Positions 35,892 through 45,443 of a stretch of 64,000 nucleotides of DNA are shown piece by piece. This stretch comes from Longibaculum muris. GTDB taxonomy: Bacteria > Bacillota_I > Bacilli_A > Erysipelotrichales > Coprobacillaceae. The notes under the pieces are model-generated. The model saw nothing but the letters and a program-made list of their open reading frames with translations. It searched no databases and was not told the origin of the DNA. The DNA lies in NCBI RefSeq assembly GCF_004343035.1, contig NZ_SMCQ01000003.1, positions 164,754-228,753 of the forward strand, in the 5' to 3' direction. The translations under genes were made by a program, and so were the position numbers. The number at the start of each line of letters is the position of its first letter. Position 1 is the stretch's first letter.

Positions 35892-37244
35892 TTATGCCGT
35901 TGTTATATTCTTTGCCCATCTTCCTTTTTTAAAAAAATAGGTTGCTATAAAAAGTTTCATAATATCACTAGCTTCTACAATCGTAAATAAGTAAACCAAT
36001 GAAATATTTGTAAACATAGATAATACTGTCGAAATCAAAACCCCAGCACCCCATAAGAATCCTGAATCCATCAACATTGTAGAAAAAGTATCTCCACCAG
36101 CCCTTAGAGTAAAGAAAACACAAGCATTATAACAATAAACTGGTAATAAACAAGATTTAATTGTTAATAATGTAACAATCGTCTTTTTAATAATATCTTC
36201 AACATTATAAAATGACGCAATAATTGGAGCAATCGATACAAAAATACTTGCAATAACAATAGCTATCATAACTCCAAAAGCAATAAGTTTATAAGCATTA
36301 TCCCTTGCTTCACTAATCTGATTAGCCCCCAGACGATTGCCAATTAAAATCGAAACAGCACTAGATAAACCACTAAAAATAATATAAGCAATTTGCATAA
36401 CTGTATCAACAACACTAATTGCTGGAATAAGACTTTCATTGCAACGCATATATGATAAGAATATAATTGATAGTCCTAATGAAAAGAAAATTTCATTTGC
36501 TGTTAAAGGGATGGCCTTTTTAATCATTGAACGTATTAATGGAACATCTAAATGCAATAACCCAGAAATTGAAAAAGTAAATAAATATTTTTTTCTTAAA
36601 AGTAAAACAAGATAAATTCCTAATTCTAAAAATCTAGCAATAGATGTTGCAATTGCTGCTCCTTGTACTCCTAAAGCAGGAAGTCCTAAATGACCAAAGA
36701 TTAAAATAAAATTTAATGTTGTATTGGTTAAAACTGTAATACTTCCAATAACCAATTGAATCTTATTAATTCCTACAGCACGCAAAGCCATCATAATACT
36801 AAAACTAAAAGCATAAGGAATGTATGTTAAAACAGCAAATTGAATATAACGCATACTTTCATCAATAACTGCCTGAGAAGATGAAAAGATTTCAATCAAC
36901 TGTCTTGGTATTATCAATAACGCTATAACAAATCCTATTGCTACCAATAACCCACATGCAAGATTGATATCTAAAATCTTTTGACATTTTCGATGATCCT
37001 TTGCCCCATAATATTGTGCAATAAAGATTCCTGCTGCCCCACATATTCCAAAAAGTGTTGAATTAAAAATCAAATAAATACGATTTGCTACAGTAACCGA
37101 TGTTAACGCTAAGCTCCCAACGCTCCCAATCATGATATTATCAATTAAATTAACAAAACTTGTGACAAATTGCTGAGCCATAATTGGCAAAGCAATTGAT
37201 AGTGTTGTTAAATAAAATGTTTTATTTCCCAAAAACTTTTTCAT
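35892..37244 (-). CDS. MATE family efflux transporter
   Basis: A 450-residue, roughly twelve-helix exporter. The N-terminal LPIMAQQFVTSFVNLIDNIMIG and VNRIYLIFNSTLFGICGAAGIFIAQYYGA are the MATE signature region; MALRAVG and GNRLGA appear in the two halves. It would export drugs or metabolites with a Na+ or H+ gradient. ATG follows AAAGGGAG. It is 12 bases after the CmpB-like gene and 14 before the EIIC gene. Substrate unknown. Confidence 0.92.
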   Translation of the reverse strand: MKKFLGNKTFYLTTLSIALPIMAQQFVTSFVNLIDNIMIGSVGSLALTSVTVANRIYLIFNSTLFGICGAAGIFIAQYYGAKDHRKCQKILDINLACGLLVAIGFVIALLIIPRQLIEIFSSSQAVIDESMRYIQFAVLTYIPYAFSFSIMMALRAVGINKIQLVIGSITVLTNTTLNFILIFGHLGLPALGVQGAAIATSIARFLELGIYLVLLLRKKYLFTFSISGLLHLDVPLIRSMIKKAIPLTANEIFFSLGLSIIFLSYMRCNESLIPAISVVDTVMQIAYIIFSGLSSAVSILIGNRLGANQISEARDNAYKLIAFGVMIAIVIASIFVSIAPIIASFYNVEDIIKKTIVTLLTIKSCLLPVYCYNACVFFTLRAGGDTFSTMLMDSGFLWGAGVLISTVLSMFTNISLVYLFTIVEASDIMKLFIATYFFKKGRWAKNITTA

Positions 37245-37256
37245 ACAAACTCCCTT

Positions 37257-37979
37257 TTATTTTTTCTTATTTGTTAAATCCGGAAAGGCTTTAATAATAC
37301 GATGATACATCAAATTCTTTCCTTTTATAAAATTCTTATAAGCTGGCTTATCATTCATCTTTAATGTTTCTAATACATCATAGAAATTCTTTCTTCCTGA
37401 CTCAAAACCATCAAATGCCTTTTCAGCATACATTTCTACATCTTTGATAAATCCATCCAAACGTTCTTCTAAATGCGCTAAAGCAATAATTGTCACAATC
37501 ATATCTAATACAAGTAGTGTTGTTAGTGATGTAGCAACAACAACCAACATCAACATACCATGATTTAAAATACGTTCCATGAGTGCTGGCTGAATAAACT
37601 TTACAGCTACTACACTAAATAAACCAAAAACCAAAAAGCCTTCTAAACAAACTCTCCCATTCACATTAAAAGCTTTATCACTATAATCCCACCAACGTCT
37701 ATGATACAGTTTTTCCATTGCCCATGATGTGAAATATTCAATCACACAAGCAACAAAAGCACCGCCAATAAAAATAGATAAATAAGTTTCATGAACAGAG
37801 AACAATAAAGAAACACTCAATGCTCCTACACCATAAATAGGTACAATTGGACCATTTAAAAAACCACTATTTTTTATTTTCCCACCTGTAATCACTGGAC
37901 AAATAAAAGATTCCCATACCCATCCAGCAAAACCATACACATAAAATGAAATCAACAATGCACTTATATATTTTTCCAT
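37257..37979 (-). CDS. CmpB-like (putative ABC-transporter type IV) membrane protein
   Basis: A 240-residue protein with five or so membrane segments. The N-terminus FYVYGFAGWVWESFI and GFLNGPIVPIYGVGAL, together with WWDYSDKAFNVNGRVCLEG, identify the CmpB / PF06541 family of low-GC Gram-positives. Despite the name, no ABC ATPase is adjacent. The biochemical role of the family is not established to my knowledge. The gene is first in its operon and is preceded by a leader that contains a terminator-like hairpin. Confidence 0.85.
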   Translation of the reverse strand: MEKYISALLISFYVYGFAGWVWESFICPVITGGKIKNSGFLNGPIVPIYGVGALSVSLLFSVHETYLSIFIGGAFVACVIEYFTSWAMEKLYHRRWWDYSDKAFNVNGRVCLEGFLVFGLFSVVAVKFIQPALMERILNHGMLMLVVVATSLTTLLVLDMIVTIIALAHLEERLDGFIKDVEMYAEKAFDGFESGRKNFYDVLETLKMNDKPAYKNFIKGKNLMYHRIIKAFPDLTNKKK

Positions 37980-37997
37980 TTTTTCTCCTTATATAAA

Positions 37998-38020
37998 TAA
38001 AAAGCGTTACATCAGTAACG
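37998..38020 (-). terminator. Leader hairpin with T tract before the CmpB-like gene
   Basis: CGTTAC / GTAACG stem with a TGAT loop followed by CTTTTTATTT, located between the promoter at 38050-38078 and the ribosome binding site. It looks like an attenuator, since the only transcript to end here would start a few dozen bases upstream. Confidence 0.6.
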
Positions 38021-38049
38021 AGCTACGACTTTTCAACTATCTTGTAGAT

Positions 38050-38078
38050 ATCATAGCACAAAGGTCTATCAAATTCAA
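38050..38078 (-). promoter_or_regulatory. Sigma-A promoter of the CmpB-MATE-EIIC operon
   Basis: TTGAAT (38073-38078), 17-base spacer, TATGAT (38050-38055), placed just after the tRNA terminator. Confidence 0.7.
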
Positions 38079-38087
38079 TAAAACTCA

Positions 38088-38117
38088 AAAATAAAAACTC
38101 GTATCAATGATACGAGT
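38088..38117 (-). terminator. Terminator of the tRNA cluster
   Basis: ACTCGTATC / GATACGAGT stem with a three-base loop followed by TTTTTATTTTT on the minus strand, downstream of tRNA-Ala. Confidence 0.9.
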
Positions 38118-38128
38118 TAGATTGCAAT

Positions 38129-38204
38129 TGGTGGAGCTTAGCGGGATCGAACCGCTGACCTCCTGCGTGCAAAGCAGGCGCTCTCCCATCTGAGCTAAAG
38201 CCCC
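38129..38204 (-). tRNA. tRNA-Ala (TGC anticodon)
   Basis: 76 bases, from GGGGCTTTAGCTCAG to the encoded CCA end. The acceptor arm pairs GGGGCTT with AGCTCC (with G-U pairs), the anticodon loop is CTTTGCACG with TGC, and the T arm carries GGTTCGATCC. CCA is encoded. Confidence 0.96.
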
Positions 38205-38220
38205 AATTCAAATATATATA

Positions 38221-38297
<77 letters not shown>

Positions 38298-38320
38298 ATA
38301 TATATTGTGCAGTTTTTAAA

Positions 38321-38397
<77 letters not shown>

Positions 38398-38415
38398 ATC
38401 GCCGACTGCCCTAAT

Positions 38416-38444
38416 ATATTATCATAGTCGATTTTTTTCGTCAA
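38416..38444 (-). promoter_or_regulatory. Sigma-A promoter of the tRNA cluster
   Basis: TTGACG (38439-38444), 17-base spacer, TAATAT (38416-38421), ending about 20 bases before the first tRNA. Confidence 0.8.
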
Positions 38445-38462
38445 TACTTTTTTGTATTTTTT

Positions 38463-38492
38463 TTAAAAAAGATGGACCGTATGATCCATCTT
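38463..38492 (-). terminator. Terminator of the GGDEF-EAL gene
   Basis: AAGATGGA / TCCATCTT stem with an eight-base loop followed by TTTT on the minus strand, right after the stop codon. Confidence 0.85.
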
Positions 38493-38496
38493 CAAC

Positions 38497-41457
38497 TTAT
38501 TTATTCAATTCTCTTAAAACCATCAATGCTTCTTCATTAATATCAGGAGGCATTTGTTCTGGTTTAGCAAATAAGAAACCTTGAACATAATCCACCTTCA
38601 AATGATAAACAAGTGCTAACTCTAAAACAGTTTCCACTCCTTCAGCAATGACTTTCTTATTTCTTTCATGACAATAAGATACAATATTTTCCACAATCTT
38701 TTGTTTATCTGGTTCTTTATCAATATCACGAATAATATCCATATCAATTTTAACATAAGCTGGATCAACCATTAAAAGATTACGTTCACTATTATATCCA
38801 CTACCATAATCATCTAAAGCAACTTGGGCATGCCAACGTTTTAAAACTGCACTCTTTTTAGAAAAACAATCATCATTATTTTCTTCATCTTCAGTCACTT
38901 CTAATACAACTTTATCCAAAATAGAACCATACTGTTCTTCAATTATTGAAACATCAGCATCAGGAATAAACTGATTAGATATAGAATTAATAAAGACTTT
39001 ATGTTCCTTTTTAACCTGTCCTTTTAAAGAAAGTGTTTGATAACTTTCTAGGGCCTTTTTCCAAGTTAAGATTTCAATATTATTTAATTGTGCTTCCAAC
39101 TTAGCAATCGATAAAATATCTTTAGGATTCTTTAAAACAGGATGAGTTGAACGCATCAAAGCTTCATAACCAAATACTTTTCCGGTTTTTATATCAACAA
39201 TTGGTTGGAAATAATAAATTAAACGATTTTGATCAATTAACTCATGGAAATCCATACGTTTCTTCATAATAATTGCATTATTTTCATATTCCTCAAAATC
39301 AAATGTTCCAATTTCCCCTTTAACTGTATGTTTTACTGTATACATAGCAAAATCTGAATATCTTTGAAGTTCTTCAAATTGTGTAGAATCTTGAGGATAC
39401 CAAGCAACTCCCCCAGAAACATGGACTCTTACTCTTTCCCCATTAGGTAAAACAACAGTTGATACAGCGATTGCATTCTTTAATTCTTGTAAATGATGAT
39501 TAATCTCATCCTTTGAATTATAACCATAATAGAATAAATAGAACTCATCACCAGAAGTACGAGAGACAATGGTATTCTTAGGTGAATATCTTGCAAAAAT
39601 ATCCGCTGTAGCTTTGATATAAGAATCTCCACAATCATGTCCATACTTATCATTAATAGATTTTAAGTTATCTAAATCCATCATAACCAAAGCGGCAATC
39701 TTTAAATGTTCCATTTCAATACTAAATAAACGTTTCATTTGTCTTTGGAAAGCTCGACGATTAACTAATCCCGTTAAAACATCATGATCTCTTTCATGTT
39801 CAATGACTTGTCTTTCTTTAATCATATCACTAATTTCTTCGACCAAGCCTACACATTTTTCACTTGTTTCATGATATCTTAAACGTAAATAGATTTGTTC
39901 GCCCTGTGATGTAATATGATAAATACATTCATTATGCTTTGTTGTTGGTTGACAAACTGAATCAAACATCTTAAATATCTTTTTAAATTGTTCAACTGTT
40001 AAATTCTTTGTATCAATATCATGTAATAAGAAGATATCAAAGAATCCATCAGTAATAAATAATTCATTTCTTACATAATCCAATTCAAATCCAGCTAATT
40101 TAGTATTAGCTAATTCAATAATATTCGTAAAACGAGAAGCTGATGCTAAAACATCATTTCCCATTTTTTCAATAGCTTCAATCAATTGATCTATTTCAAT
40201 AATATGTGTTCTTTCTAGATTCACTCTTGAAATAGCACCAGATGTTTGTGAAATATGATTAGCTAAATCTACAATTGGATGCGTAATATAACGGGTTAAT
40301 ATATACGATAACAAGGTTCCTATTCCTAAAATAATAAACATAGCAATAGAAAAGATAGTACCTAAATGCTCAGTAAAACCATAGAGTTGACTTTTATCAA
40401 CAATTCCCATTAAAACCCACTTTTCATGAGAATAAGGTGTATTTGAGTTATAAAATTTTAATGGATATGGTGAACAATAAACATTTTCCCGAATATATTT
40501 AACTTTATCATTAGGTATATCTAAAGTAGAAAACTGTTTAATTGATGATGAATAATATGGTCCACTTACAAATAATGTTTGATAATGTGTATCATCTTGT
40601 TGCAGTGCTAAGATATATCCCGCTTTATCATCTTTATCTAATTCATGATAAGGTAAAAGCTTTTGTAAATAGGCAAAAGAAACATCAATCCCTATTGCTC
40701 CATAAACATGCTTATTATAAATAAGTGGTAAAATATATGAAATAGAATATGTATCACTTCCATAACGTTGATATGGTGGTATCCAACGACCAACATCACT
40801 TATGGCAATATCATCATCTTTTGCTGATAAATCAAAATTCTTAAAAATATCATCATAAAACTCTAAATCATCTTTTTCAAATTCAAAAGATGGCTGCCAA
40901 TTTGAATCCATTGAAATATCTAAATCATCAACAAGCTCAACTGGACATCTGGTTAATAATAAATCTGAATTTGAAGATTCATATTTGCTTTCAGGATCAT
41001 TATCAACAATATATATTCCTGGATAATAATGTGTTTTATTACCTGAAAAATCTCCTTGACTTAACATCAAATAAACTCCAGTTGTTCCTCTATTTCTTAG
41101 TAAAGTAATTAATTCACTTGAAATCTCTTTTAATAACTTTTGACTATCCTTTGAAGAATGATCAAGCTGTTTTAATGAAACATGATTTTTTTCAATATAA
41201 TCATGTGTCACTTGATTAATACGTTCAATCTCAAATCCCATATTAGACCATTTTGATACCATTGCATTTTCTAAATAATGAGCACGGTTGGTCACTTCTT
41301 GATCAAATAAACTACGACTGTTCCCATTAATTTCACCAAATATATCATAATAACTCGCTATTGAAACAATAAAACAAATAATAAAGCCAACTAATATACA
41401 CATTGGTATAAAAACACGTCTAAATAAAGATTTTCTTTTATTTAACAATTCATTCAT
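38497..41457 (-). CDS. Membrane receptor with dCache-like, PAS-like, GGDEF and EAL domains
   Basis: A 986-residue c-di-GMP enzyme. A first membrane segment (about 17-37) and a second (about 366-390) flank a large extracellular dCache-like sensor. A HAMP-like linker, a PAS-like region (about 440-540), a GGDEF domain (about 550-710; active site RTSGDEFY, so SGDEF) and an EAL domain (about 725-980) follow. The EAL catalytic residues look complete: YEALMR, FIN, LEVTE, DDYGSG, VKID, AEGVE and VQG. The GGDEF variant may be active or only bind GTP. Its start overlaps the solute-binding-protein gene by 8 bases, so translation is coupled and the lipoprotein may supply its ligand. Confidence 0.92.
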   Translation of the reverse strand: MNELLNKRKSLFRRVFIPMCILVGFIICFIVSIASYYDIFGEINGNSRSLFDQEVTNRAHYLENAMVSKWSNMGFEIERINQVTHDYIEKNHVSLKQLDHSSKDSQKLLKEISSELITLLRNRGTTGVYLMLSQGDFSGNKTHYYPGIYIVDNDPESKYESSNSDLLLTRCPVELVDDLDISMDSNWQPSFEFEKDDLEFYDDIFKNFDLSAKDDDIAISDVGRWIPPYQRYGSDTYSISYILPLIYNKHVYGAIGIDVSFAYLQKLLPYHELDKDDKAGYILALQQDDTHYQTLFVSGPYYSSSIKQFSTLDIPNDKVKYIRENVYCSPYPLKFYNSNTPYSHEKWVLMGIVDKSQLYGFTEHLGTIFSIAMFIILGIGTLLSYILTRYITHPIVDLANHISQTSGAISRVNLERTHIIEIDQLIEAIEKMGNDVLASASRFTNIIELANTKLAGFELDYVRNELFITDGFFDIFLLHDIDTKNLTVEQFKKIFKMFDSVCQPTTKHNECIYHITSQGEQIYLRLRYHETSEKCVGLVEEISDMIKERQVIEHERDHDVLTGLVNRRAFQRQMKRLFSIEMEHLKIAALVMMDLDNLKSINDKYGHDCGDSYIKATADIFARYSPKNTIVSRTSGDEFYLFYYGYNSKDEINHHLQELKNAIAVSTVVLPNGERVRVHVSGGVAWYPQDSTQFEELQRYSDFAMYTVKHTVKGEIGTFDFEEYENNAIIMKKRMDFHELIDQNRLIYYFQPIVDIKTGKVFGYEALMRSTHPVLKNPKDILSIAKLEAQLNNIEILTWKKALESYQTLSLKGQVKKEHKVFINSISNQFIPDADVSIIEEQYGSILDKVVLEVTEDEENNDDCFSKKSAVLKRWHAQVALDDYGSGYNSERNLLMVDPAYVKIDMDIIRDIDKEPDKQKIVENIVSYCHERNKKVIAEGVETVLELALVYHLKVDYVQGFLFAKPEQMPPDINEEALMVLRELNK

Positions 41458-42850
41458 TTGTAATAATCTCTTTTAATGCTTGATATGTTTCTTGATACCA
41501 AGCTTCAAAATTTTGATCATTTTCATATTTTTCAAAAACAGCTTTTTCATTTTGACCATTCTTTAGAGATTTAGCAATTGCTTGACGATCTTTTTCACTC
41601 TTATCTTTTAAACTTGACTCCAATTTTGATCTAAAACTTGTTCCATTAGGAATAGCCTTTGTTGTATAAAGTTTACTTTCATTAACTGTATCAACAGAAA
41701 CCTGAATAACTTCTTTCATTAATTCAGATTCAATCTTTGTATTTTTTTCAATTGAATCCATATCATTAGCGGCTTTCTTGACTGGTAAATACCCTGAATC
41801 AATAGAGAACTTAATATTTTGATTAACATCCGTAAACCACTTTAAAAATTCTATTGATCCTTCAATATGTGCATCATCACCCTTAGTCACAACCAAACCA
41901 GCACCTTGTTGAACAGCATAAGCTTGTCCATCTTTAAAAGTTGGAGCTTTTAAAACTTTAACATCAATAGGATAACTCTTTTCATCATTAATAATGACTT
42001 TTTTTGGGAAGAAAGTTGCGCCTGATGAAGAACCGACAAAACTTATAATATTCCCCATCTTTACATCATCACTTCTAAAACGACCTTCTGCTTTATAATA
42101 ACCATGAATATAAGGCAAATAATAATTATCCCATAACTTTCTTACAATTGTTTTATCAAAATCAAAAACCACTTGATCATCTTTAACACTCACAATATCA
42201 TGACCAAATTCTTTTAAACCAATAATCATATAATTAGCTAAAGCATCTCGACCAAAGAAAGCTTTTCCATTTGTATATTCATAGTACTTCTTGGCAACTT
42301 CATTTAATCCTTCAATTGTTTGTAAATCATCTAAAGTAACTCCTTTAGCCTTTGCAAACGGTTCAAAATCAGTCGTATTAATCATCATAATTTCCGTAGA
42401 TTTAGCAACTGGAAAGATCTTTAATCCATCATTAAAATGACCTTCATCAATATATCCATCAACATATTCAGCTAATTCATCTTTACTAAAATAATCACTT
42501 AAATCAACAACCTTACCTAATTGATCAATTTGATAAGCTGTATCTGCATAAGCGGCAAAAATATCAGGCATTTCTGATGAACCAACTTTTTTATTTGCTG
42601 CATCAAGTACATTTTTACCTAAATCATTAACATTTCCAACACTTGTTACTTCTACAACAATACCTTTTTCTTTCCCTACACCTGTATTAAAAGTATCAAC
42701 AAGTGCATTAAAAGATTCCATCTGTTTACCAGTATAATAATTCCATAAATGAACAGTTACTGGATTATCTGGATCCAAATGAGATTTTGGTGTACACCCT
42801 AAACATAACAATAAAACAAAACAGCATGATAATTTTATGATTTTTTTCAT
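41450..42850 (-). CDS. Extracellular solute-binding lipoprotein (family 1 type)
   Basis: A 466-residue lipoprotein. The signal peptide ends in the lipobox LCLGC (cysteine about residue 19). The mature part has the family 1 layout: VTVHLWNYYTGKQMESFNALVDTFN, later MPDIFAAYADTAYQ, and FLKWFTDVNQNIKFSIDSGYLPV near the C-terminus. Such proteins bind sugars for ABC importers, but no importer genes are present; instead it overlaps the GGDEF-EAL receptor gene by 8 bases. A role as ligand-sensing partner of that receptor is inferred. Confidence 0.9.
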   Translation of the reverse strand: MKKIIKLSCCFVLLLCLGCTPKSHLDPDNPVTVHLWNYYTGKQMESFNALVDTFNTGVGKEKGIVVEVTSVGNVNDLGKNVLDAANKKVGSSEMPDIFAAYADTAYQIDQLGKVVDLSDYFSKDELAEYVDGYIDEGHFNDGLKIFPVAKSTEIMMINTTDFEPFAKAKGVTLDDLQTIEGLNEVAKKYYEYTNGKAFFGRDALANYMIIGLKEFGHDIVSVKDDQVVFDFDKTIVRKLWDNYYLPYIHGYYKAEGRFRSDDVKMGNIISFVGSSSGATFFPKKVIINDEKSYPIDVKVLKAPTFKDGQAYAVQQGAGLVVTKGDDAHIEGSIEFLKWFTDVNQNIKFSIDSGYLPVKKAANDMDSIEKNTKIESELMKEVIQVSVDTVNESKLYTTKAIPNGTSFRSKLESSLKDKSEKDRQAIAKSLKNGQNEKAVFEKYENDQNFEAWYQETYQALKEIITNE

Positions 42851-42876
42851 ATAAAAGACCCCTTTTTATTACTTTA

Positions 42877-42905
42877 ATCATACCATTATTCCTACTTCAT
42901 TACAA
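42877..42905 (-). promoter_or_regulatory. Sigma-A promoter of the binding protein/GGDEF-EAL pair
   Basis: TTGTAA (42900-42905), 17-base spacer, TATGAT (42877-42882), between the amidase stop and the lipoprotein gene; its -35 box overlaps the amidase stop codon. Confidence 0.6.
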
Positions 42906-43580
42906 TAAAATGTCAACTGGTCCACTCAATGATTTTTCATATTCTTCTATTCCATCACTAATCGCAACAGCTAATTTTTTATGATAACGACTATTTTTTA
43001 ATTGTCCTCTTTCATTTGCATTAGACAAAAAACCACATTCTATTAATACACCTAATGATTGCGTTGCACGTAAAACATAGAAACCACAAGAAGATATATT
43101 TTTACGTGTTCCCGTTACTGGCTTCATTTTTTCATGAATACATTTTGCCAGTCTTTCCCCATCACTACTTTTTTTATAATAAAAAACCTGTGATCCCCAA
43201 GCACTTGATGATGCTGAATTTAAATGTATACTTAAAAATAAGTCCGGCTTATATTCATCTATTTTTAAAGCTCGCAAATACATATCATCTTGTTTTGAAT
43301 AATTATAATCACGTCTTGTCATATCTTGATCATCACTACGCGTTAAATACACAGTTGCTCCTCGAGATTCTAGCTCCTCTTTAATGGCATAACTGATTTT
43401 CAAATTAAGCTCATCTTCATTAACATTTCCAACATGTGCGCCATTATCCATTCCACCGTGACCTGGGTCCAAAACGACCACTTTCTTCGCTAGAGTTTGT
43501 GATGATGTGGCACTCATTACTGGTTTAAACGTTAAAGAACATAATGCAAATAATAAAATAAAGGGTACTAATTTTTTCAT
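42900..43580 (-). CDS. Secreted N-acetylmuramoyl-L-alanine amidase (Amidase_3)
   Basis: A 226-residue zinc amidase. An N-terminal signal peptide (FILLFALCSLTFKPVMSATSS, cleavage probably near 23-24) is followed by the catalytic domain: VVVLDPGHGGMDNG (first zinc histidine), the NEDELNLKIS region with its conserved glutamate, FLSIHLNS (second histidine) and LIECGFLSN (catalytic glutamate). It would cut the MurNAc-L-Ala bond in peptidoglycan. No wall-binding domain is seen. The ATG follows AAGGGTGATGAC. A single gene, with the lipoprotein pair downstream behind its own promoter. Confidence 0.93.
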   Translation of the reverse strand: MKKLVPFILLFALCSLTFKPVMSATSSQTLAKKVVVLDPGHGGMDNGAHVGNVNEDELNLKISYAIKEELESRGATVYLTRSDDQDMTRRDYNYSKQDDMYLRALKIDEYKPDLFLSIHLNSASSSAWGSQVFYYKKSSDGERLAKCIHEKMKPVTGTRKNISSCGFYVLRATQSLGVLIECGFLSNANERGQLKNSRYHKKLAVAISDGIEEYEKSLSGPVDILL

Positions 43581-43699
43581 GTCATCACCCTTAAAATTAT
43601 ATGTTTTTTTAATGAAAATATGTTTTTATTAAATTTAAAAATAGCTTATACAATAATCATTTTCATTTTGGTAAATAGATAACTCTAAACTATCATCTT

Positions 43700-44215
43700 T
43701 TATTTATATATCAATTTCGCATTTTTACAGATAGAATGTAAAAAATCAACAATTTGATTATAAGTTTTAAATTCTAAACCATCTTTCCTAATAATTAAAC
43801 AAGCATTACTTTTAGTAAAAAGTGCTATTGTTCTTTCTGTGATAACTATTCTTGAAATGTAATTGTAATTAATTTCTGCAGATGAATTATTAATTTTTAT
43901 ACCATTTTCAGTTAAACTTATATCACAACAGTATGAGCCAGTATGGATTGCTTCTAAGGTTTGTAACATTCTTTTTTCAGCAATTATTGGCATTCTAATA
44001 ACTTGAATAATAGAAAAAATAAAAAGTGGGAATCCAAAGGCTGTTATTACTCTTACACTGTCATATGGAGAAGTATGTCCATACAACGCAAAAAAAAGCA
44101 TAAATATTCCTATAAAAATAGTCATATATTTACGCCATTTTTCAATAAGAAATGGTCTGATTTCATGGATTACACTTTCATCTATTGTATTGTTTTTTAT
44201 TTCAAAATAATTCAT
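43700..44215 (-). CDS. YcxB-domain-like small membrane protein
   Basis: A 171-residue protein with two adjacent membrane segments (about 30-48 and 56-72; YMTIFIGIFMLFFALYG and ITAFGFPLFIFSIIQVI) and a soluble C-terminal beta-rich domain (about 90-165) resembling the YcxB-like domain: SLTENGIKINNSSAEINYNYISRI. The family has no established function. The ATG follows AAAGGAG at 10-base spacing. Upstream and downstream gaps (119 and 124 bases) are AT-rich with no clear operator. Confidence 0.65.
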   Translation of the reverse strand: MNYFEIKNNTIDESVIHEIRPFLIEKWRKYMTIFIGIFMLFFALYGHTSPYDSVRVITAFGFPLFIFSIIQVIRMPIIAEKRMLQTLEAIHTGSYCCDISLTENGIKINNSSAEINYNYISRIVITERTIALFTKSNACLIIRKDGLEFKTYNQIVDFLHSICKNAKLIYK

Positions 44216-44339
44216 AAATCTATATCTCCTTTTTCATCACATATTCCTTATTAAACAAACAAATAATATTTTATATATAATAATTTATATTCTATTTAAA
44301 AATGTCAGATCATTATTTATGGAACCAACATTCTTTATT

Positions 44340-45236
44340 TTAATGAACATCATACCTACCATTCCCTTGATCATATATTGTATAAGTTGAAAGCTGATTT
44401 CCAGAAAATATTTTTTTACCCACTGTAAAATCAATATTATATTCATAAATAGCTTGGTCAGTTCTAATAAACCAGCAATCATCAATTAAATCTATACACC
44501 AAATTTCTTTTATATCTTGATCTAAGGGATATTCTATTTTTTGATTGTTTTCTACATCATATTGTATGATTGAAAAACTTTCATCTTCATTTTTATGTCG
44601 CATGTATATACTTTCTTTATAAGTATGTTGTTCAAAAGAAATAGGATAATCAGGAAAGGCTTCTTTGATTTGTTGAGCTCTTTCATCAAATATAGAATAA
44701 TGTTTACTATCTATCTGATTATATGGTTCTTCAAGTGAATAACCAATAAGATTTTCATTTTCCGTACTAGGATTAAAATAGATGATATCATTATATATAA
44801 ACATATTTATAATATCTAGAGTATTATTTACATCAAATAAATATTCAAAATGTGTTCCATCGGGATTTATTTTTGCAATACCAGGTTTGTGATGAACAGC
44901 ACTATTAACACTTAAAAGCAATAAATAAATACTGTTATTATAGTATTGTGAATACATTATTAAATATTTATTATTAATAAGCAAATCAGATACAACACTT
45001 AGTTTTTGATGATTATTCATCTTATACAATTTTTTCCCAGCTTTAAAATACACATTGTCTTTTTCATCTTTCGAAAAAAAACGATTAAAACAACTATCTG
45101 GAAATTCAAATTCAGGAATCTTATTTATTATTTCTTCAGTTTCAGGATTTGTTTCTTCAGATTTCTGAGATGAACATCCAAACAAAACAAAACATAGACA
45201 TAAAGAAAGAATTATAATTATATTCTTTTTTATCAT
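44340..45236 (-). CDS. Putative lipoprotein with repeated YxYxxN-type segments, unknown
   Basis: A 298-residue lipoprotein. The signal peptide IIIILSLCLCFVLFGC carries the lipobox LFGC near residue 21, followed by a Ser/Glu/Thr-rich linker. The mature part has recurring aromatic and Asn-rich strands (KLYKMNNHQKL, IYLLLLSVN, GIAKINPDGTHFEYLFDVNN, IIYFNPSTENENLIGYSLEEP), the pattern of DUF5050-type beta-propeller lipoproteins. Two upstream ATGs are in frame; the one at 45236 follows AAAGGTGA. Not recognised further. Probably anchored on the outer face and binding a peptide or wall component. Confidence 0.6.
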   Translation of the reverse strand: MIKKNIIIILSLCLCFVLFGCSSQKSEETNPETEEIINKIPEFEFPDSCFNRFFSKDEKDNVYFKAGKKLYKMNNHQKLSVVSDLLINNKYLIMYSQYYNNSIYLLLLSVNSAVHHKPGIAKINPDGTHFEYLFDVNNTLDIINMFIYNDIIYFNPSTENENLIGYSLEEPYNQIDSKHYSIFDERAQQIKEAFPDYPISFEQHTYKESIYMRHKNEDESFSIIQYDVENNQKIEYPLDQDIKEIWCIDLIDDCWFIRTDQAIYEYNIDFTVGKKIFSGNQLSTYTIYDQGNGRYDVH

Positions 45237-45286
45237 TTCATTCACCTTTTCCATAATCAATATTCTTATTACATTAAACACACATT

Positions 45287-45315
45287 ATTATATCCTCATT
45301 AATTAAATACATCAA
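45287..45315 (-). promoter_or_regulatory. Sigma-A promoter of the lipoprotein gene
   Basis: TTGATG (45310-45315), 17-base spacer, TATAAT (45287-45292). Confidence 0.7.
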
Positions 45316-45389
45316 TGTGTATTCTACATATTGTTTGAAACATTCCTTTTCTTTCATTGTTATATTTCTTTGTTATAATTAAGGCTCTT

Positions 45390-45441
45390 AAAATAAGAAA
45401 ATGAGTAACTTACTTTTAGCAAGAAACTCATTTTCTTATTT
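45390..45441 (-). terminator. Terminator of the Y-family polymerase operon
   Basis: A 15-bp stem (AATAAGAAAATGAGT with ACTCATTTTCTTATT) after the YolD-like stop codon, followed by TTTTAAG on the minus strand. Strong hairpin with a modest T tract. Confidence 0.8.
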
Positions 45442-45443
45442 AT

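Noticed and set aside
44285..44485. 66-codon minus-strand frame
   Set aside because: It overlaps the end of the lipoprotein gene in another frame, has no good start context, and looks like a shadow frame.
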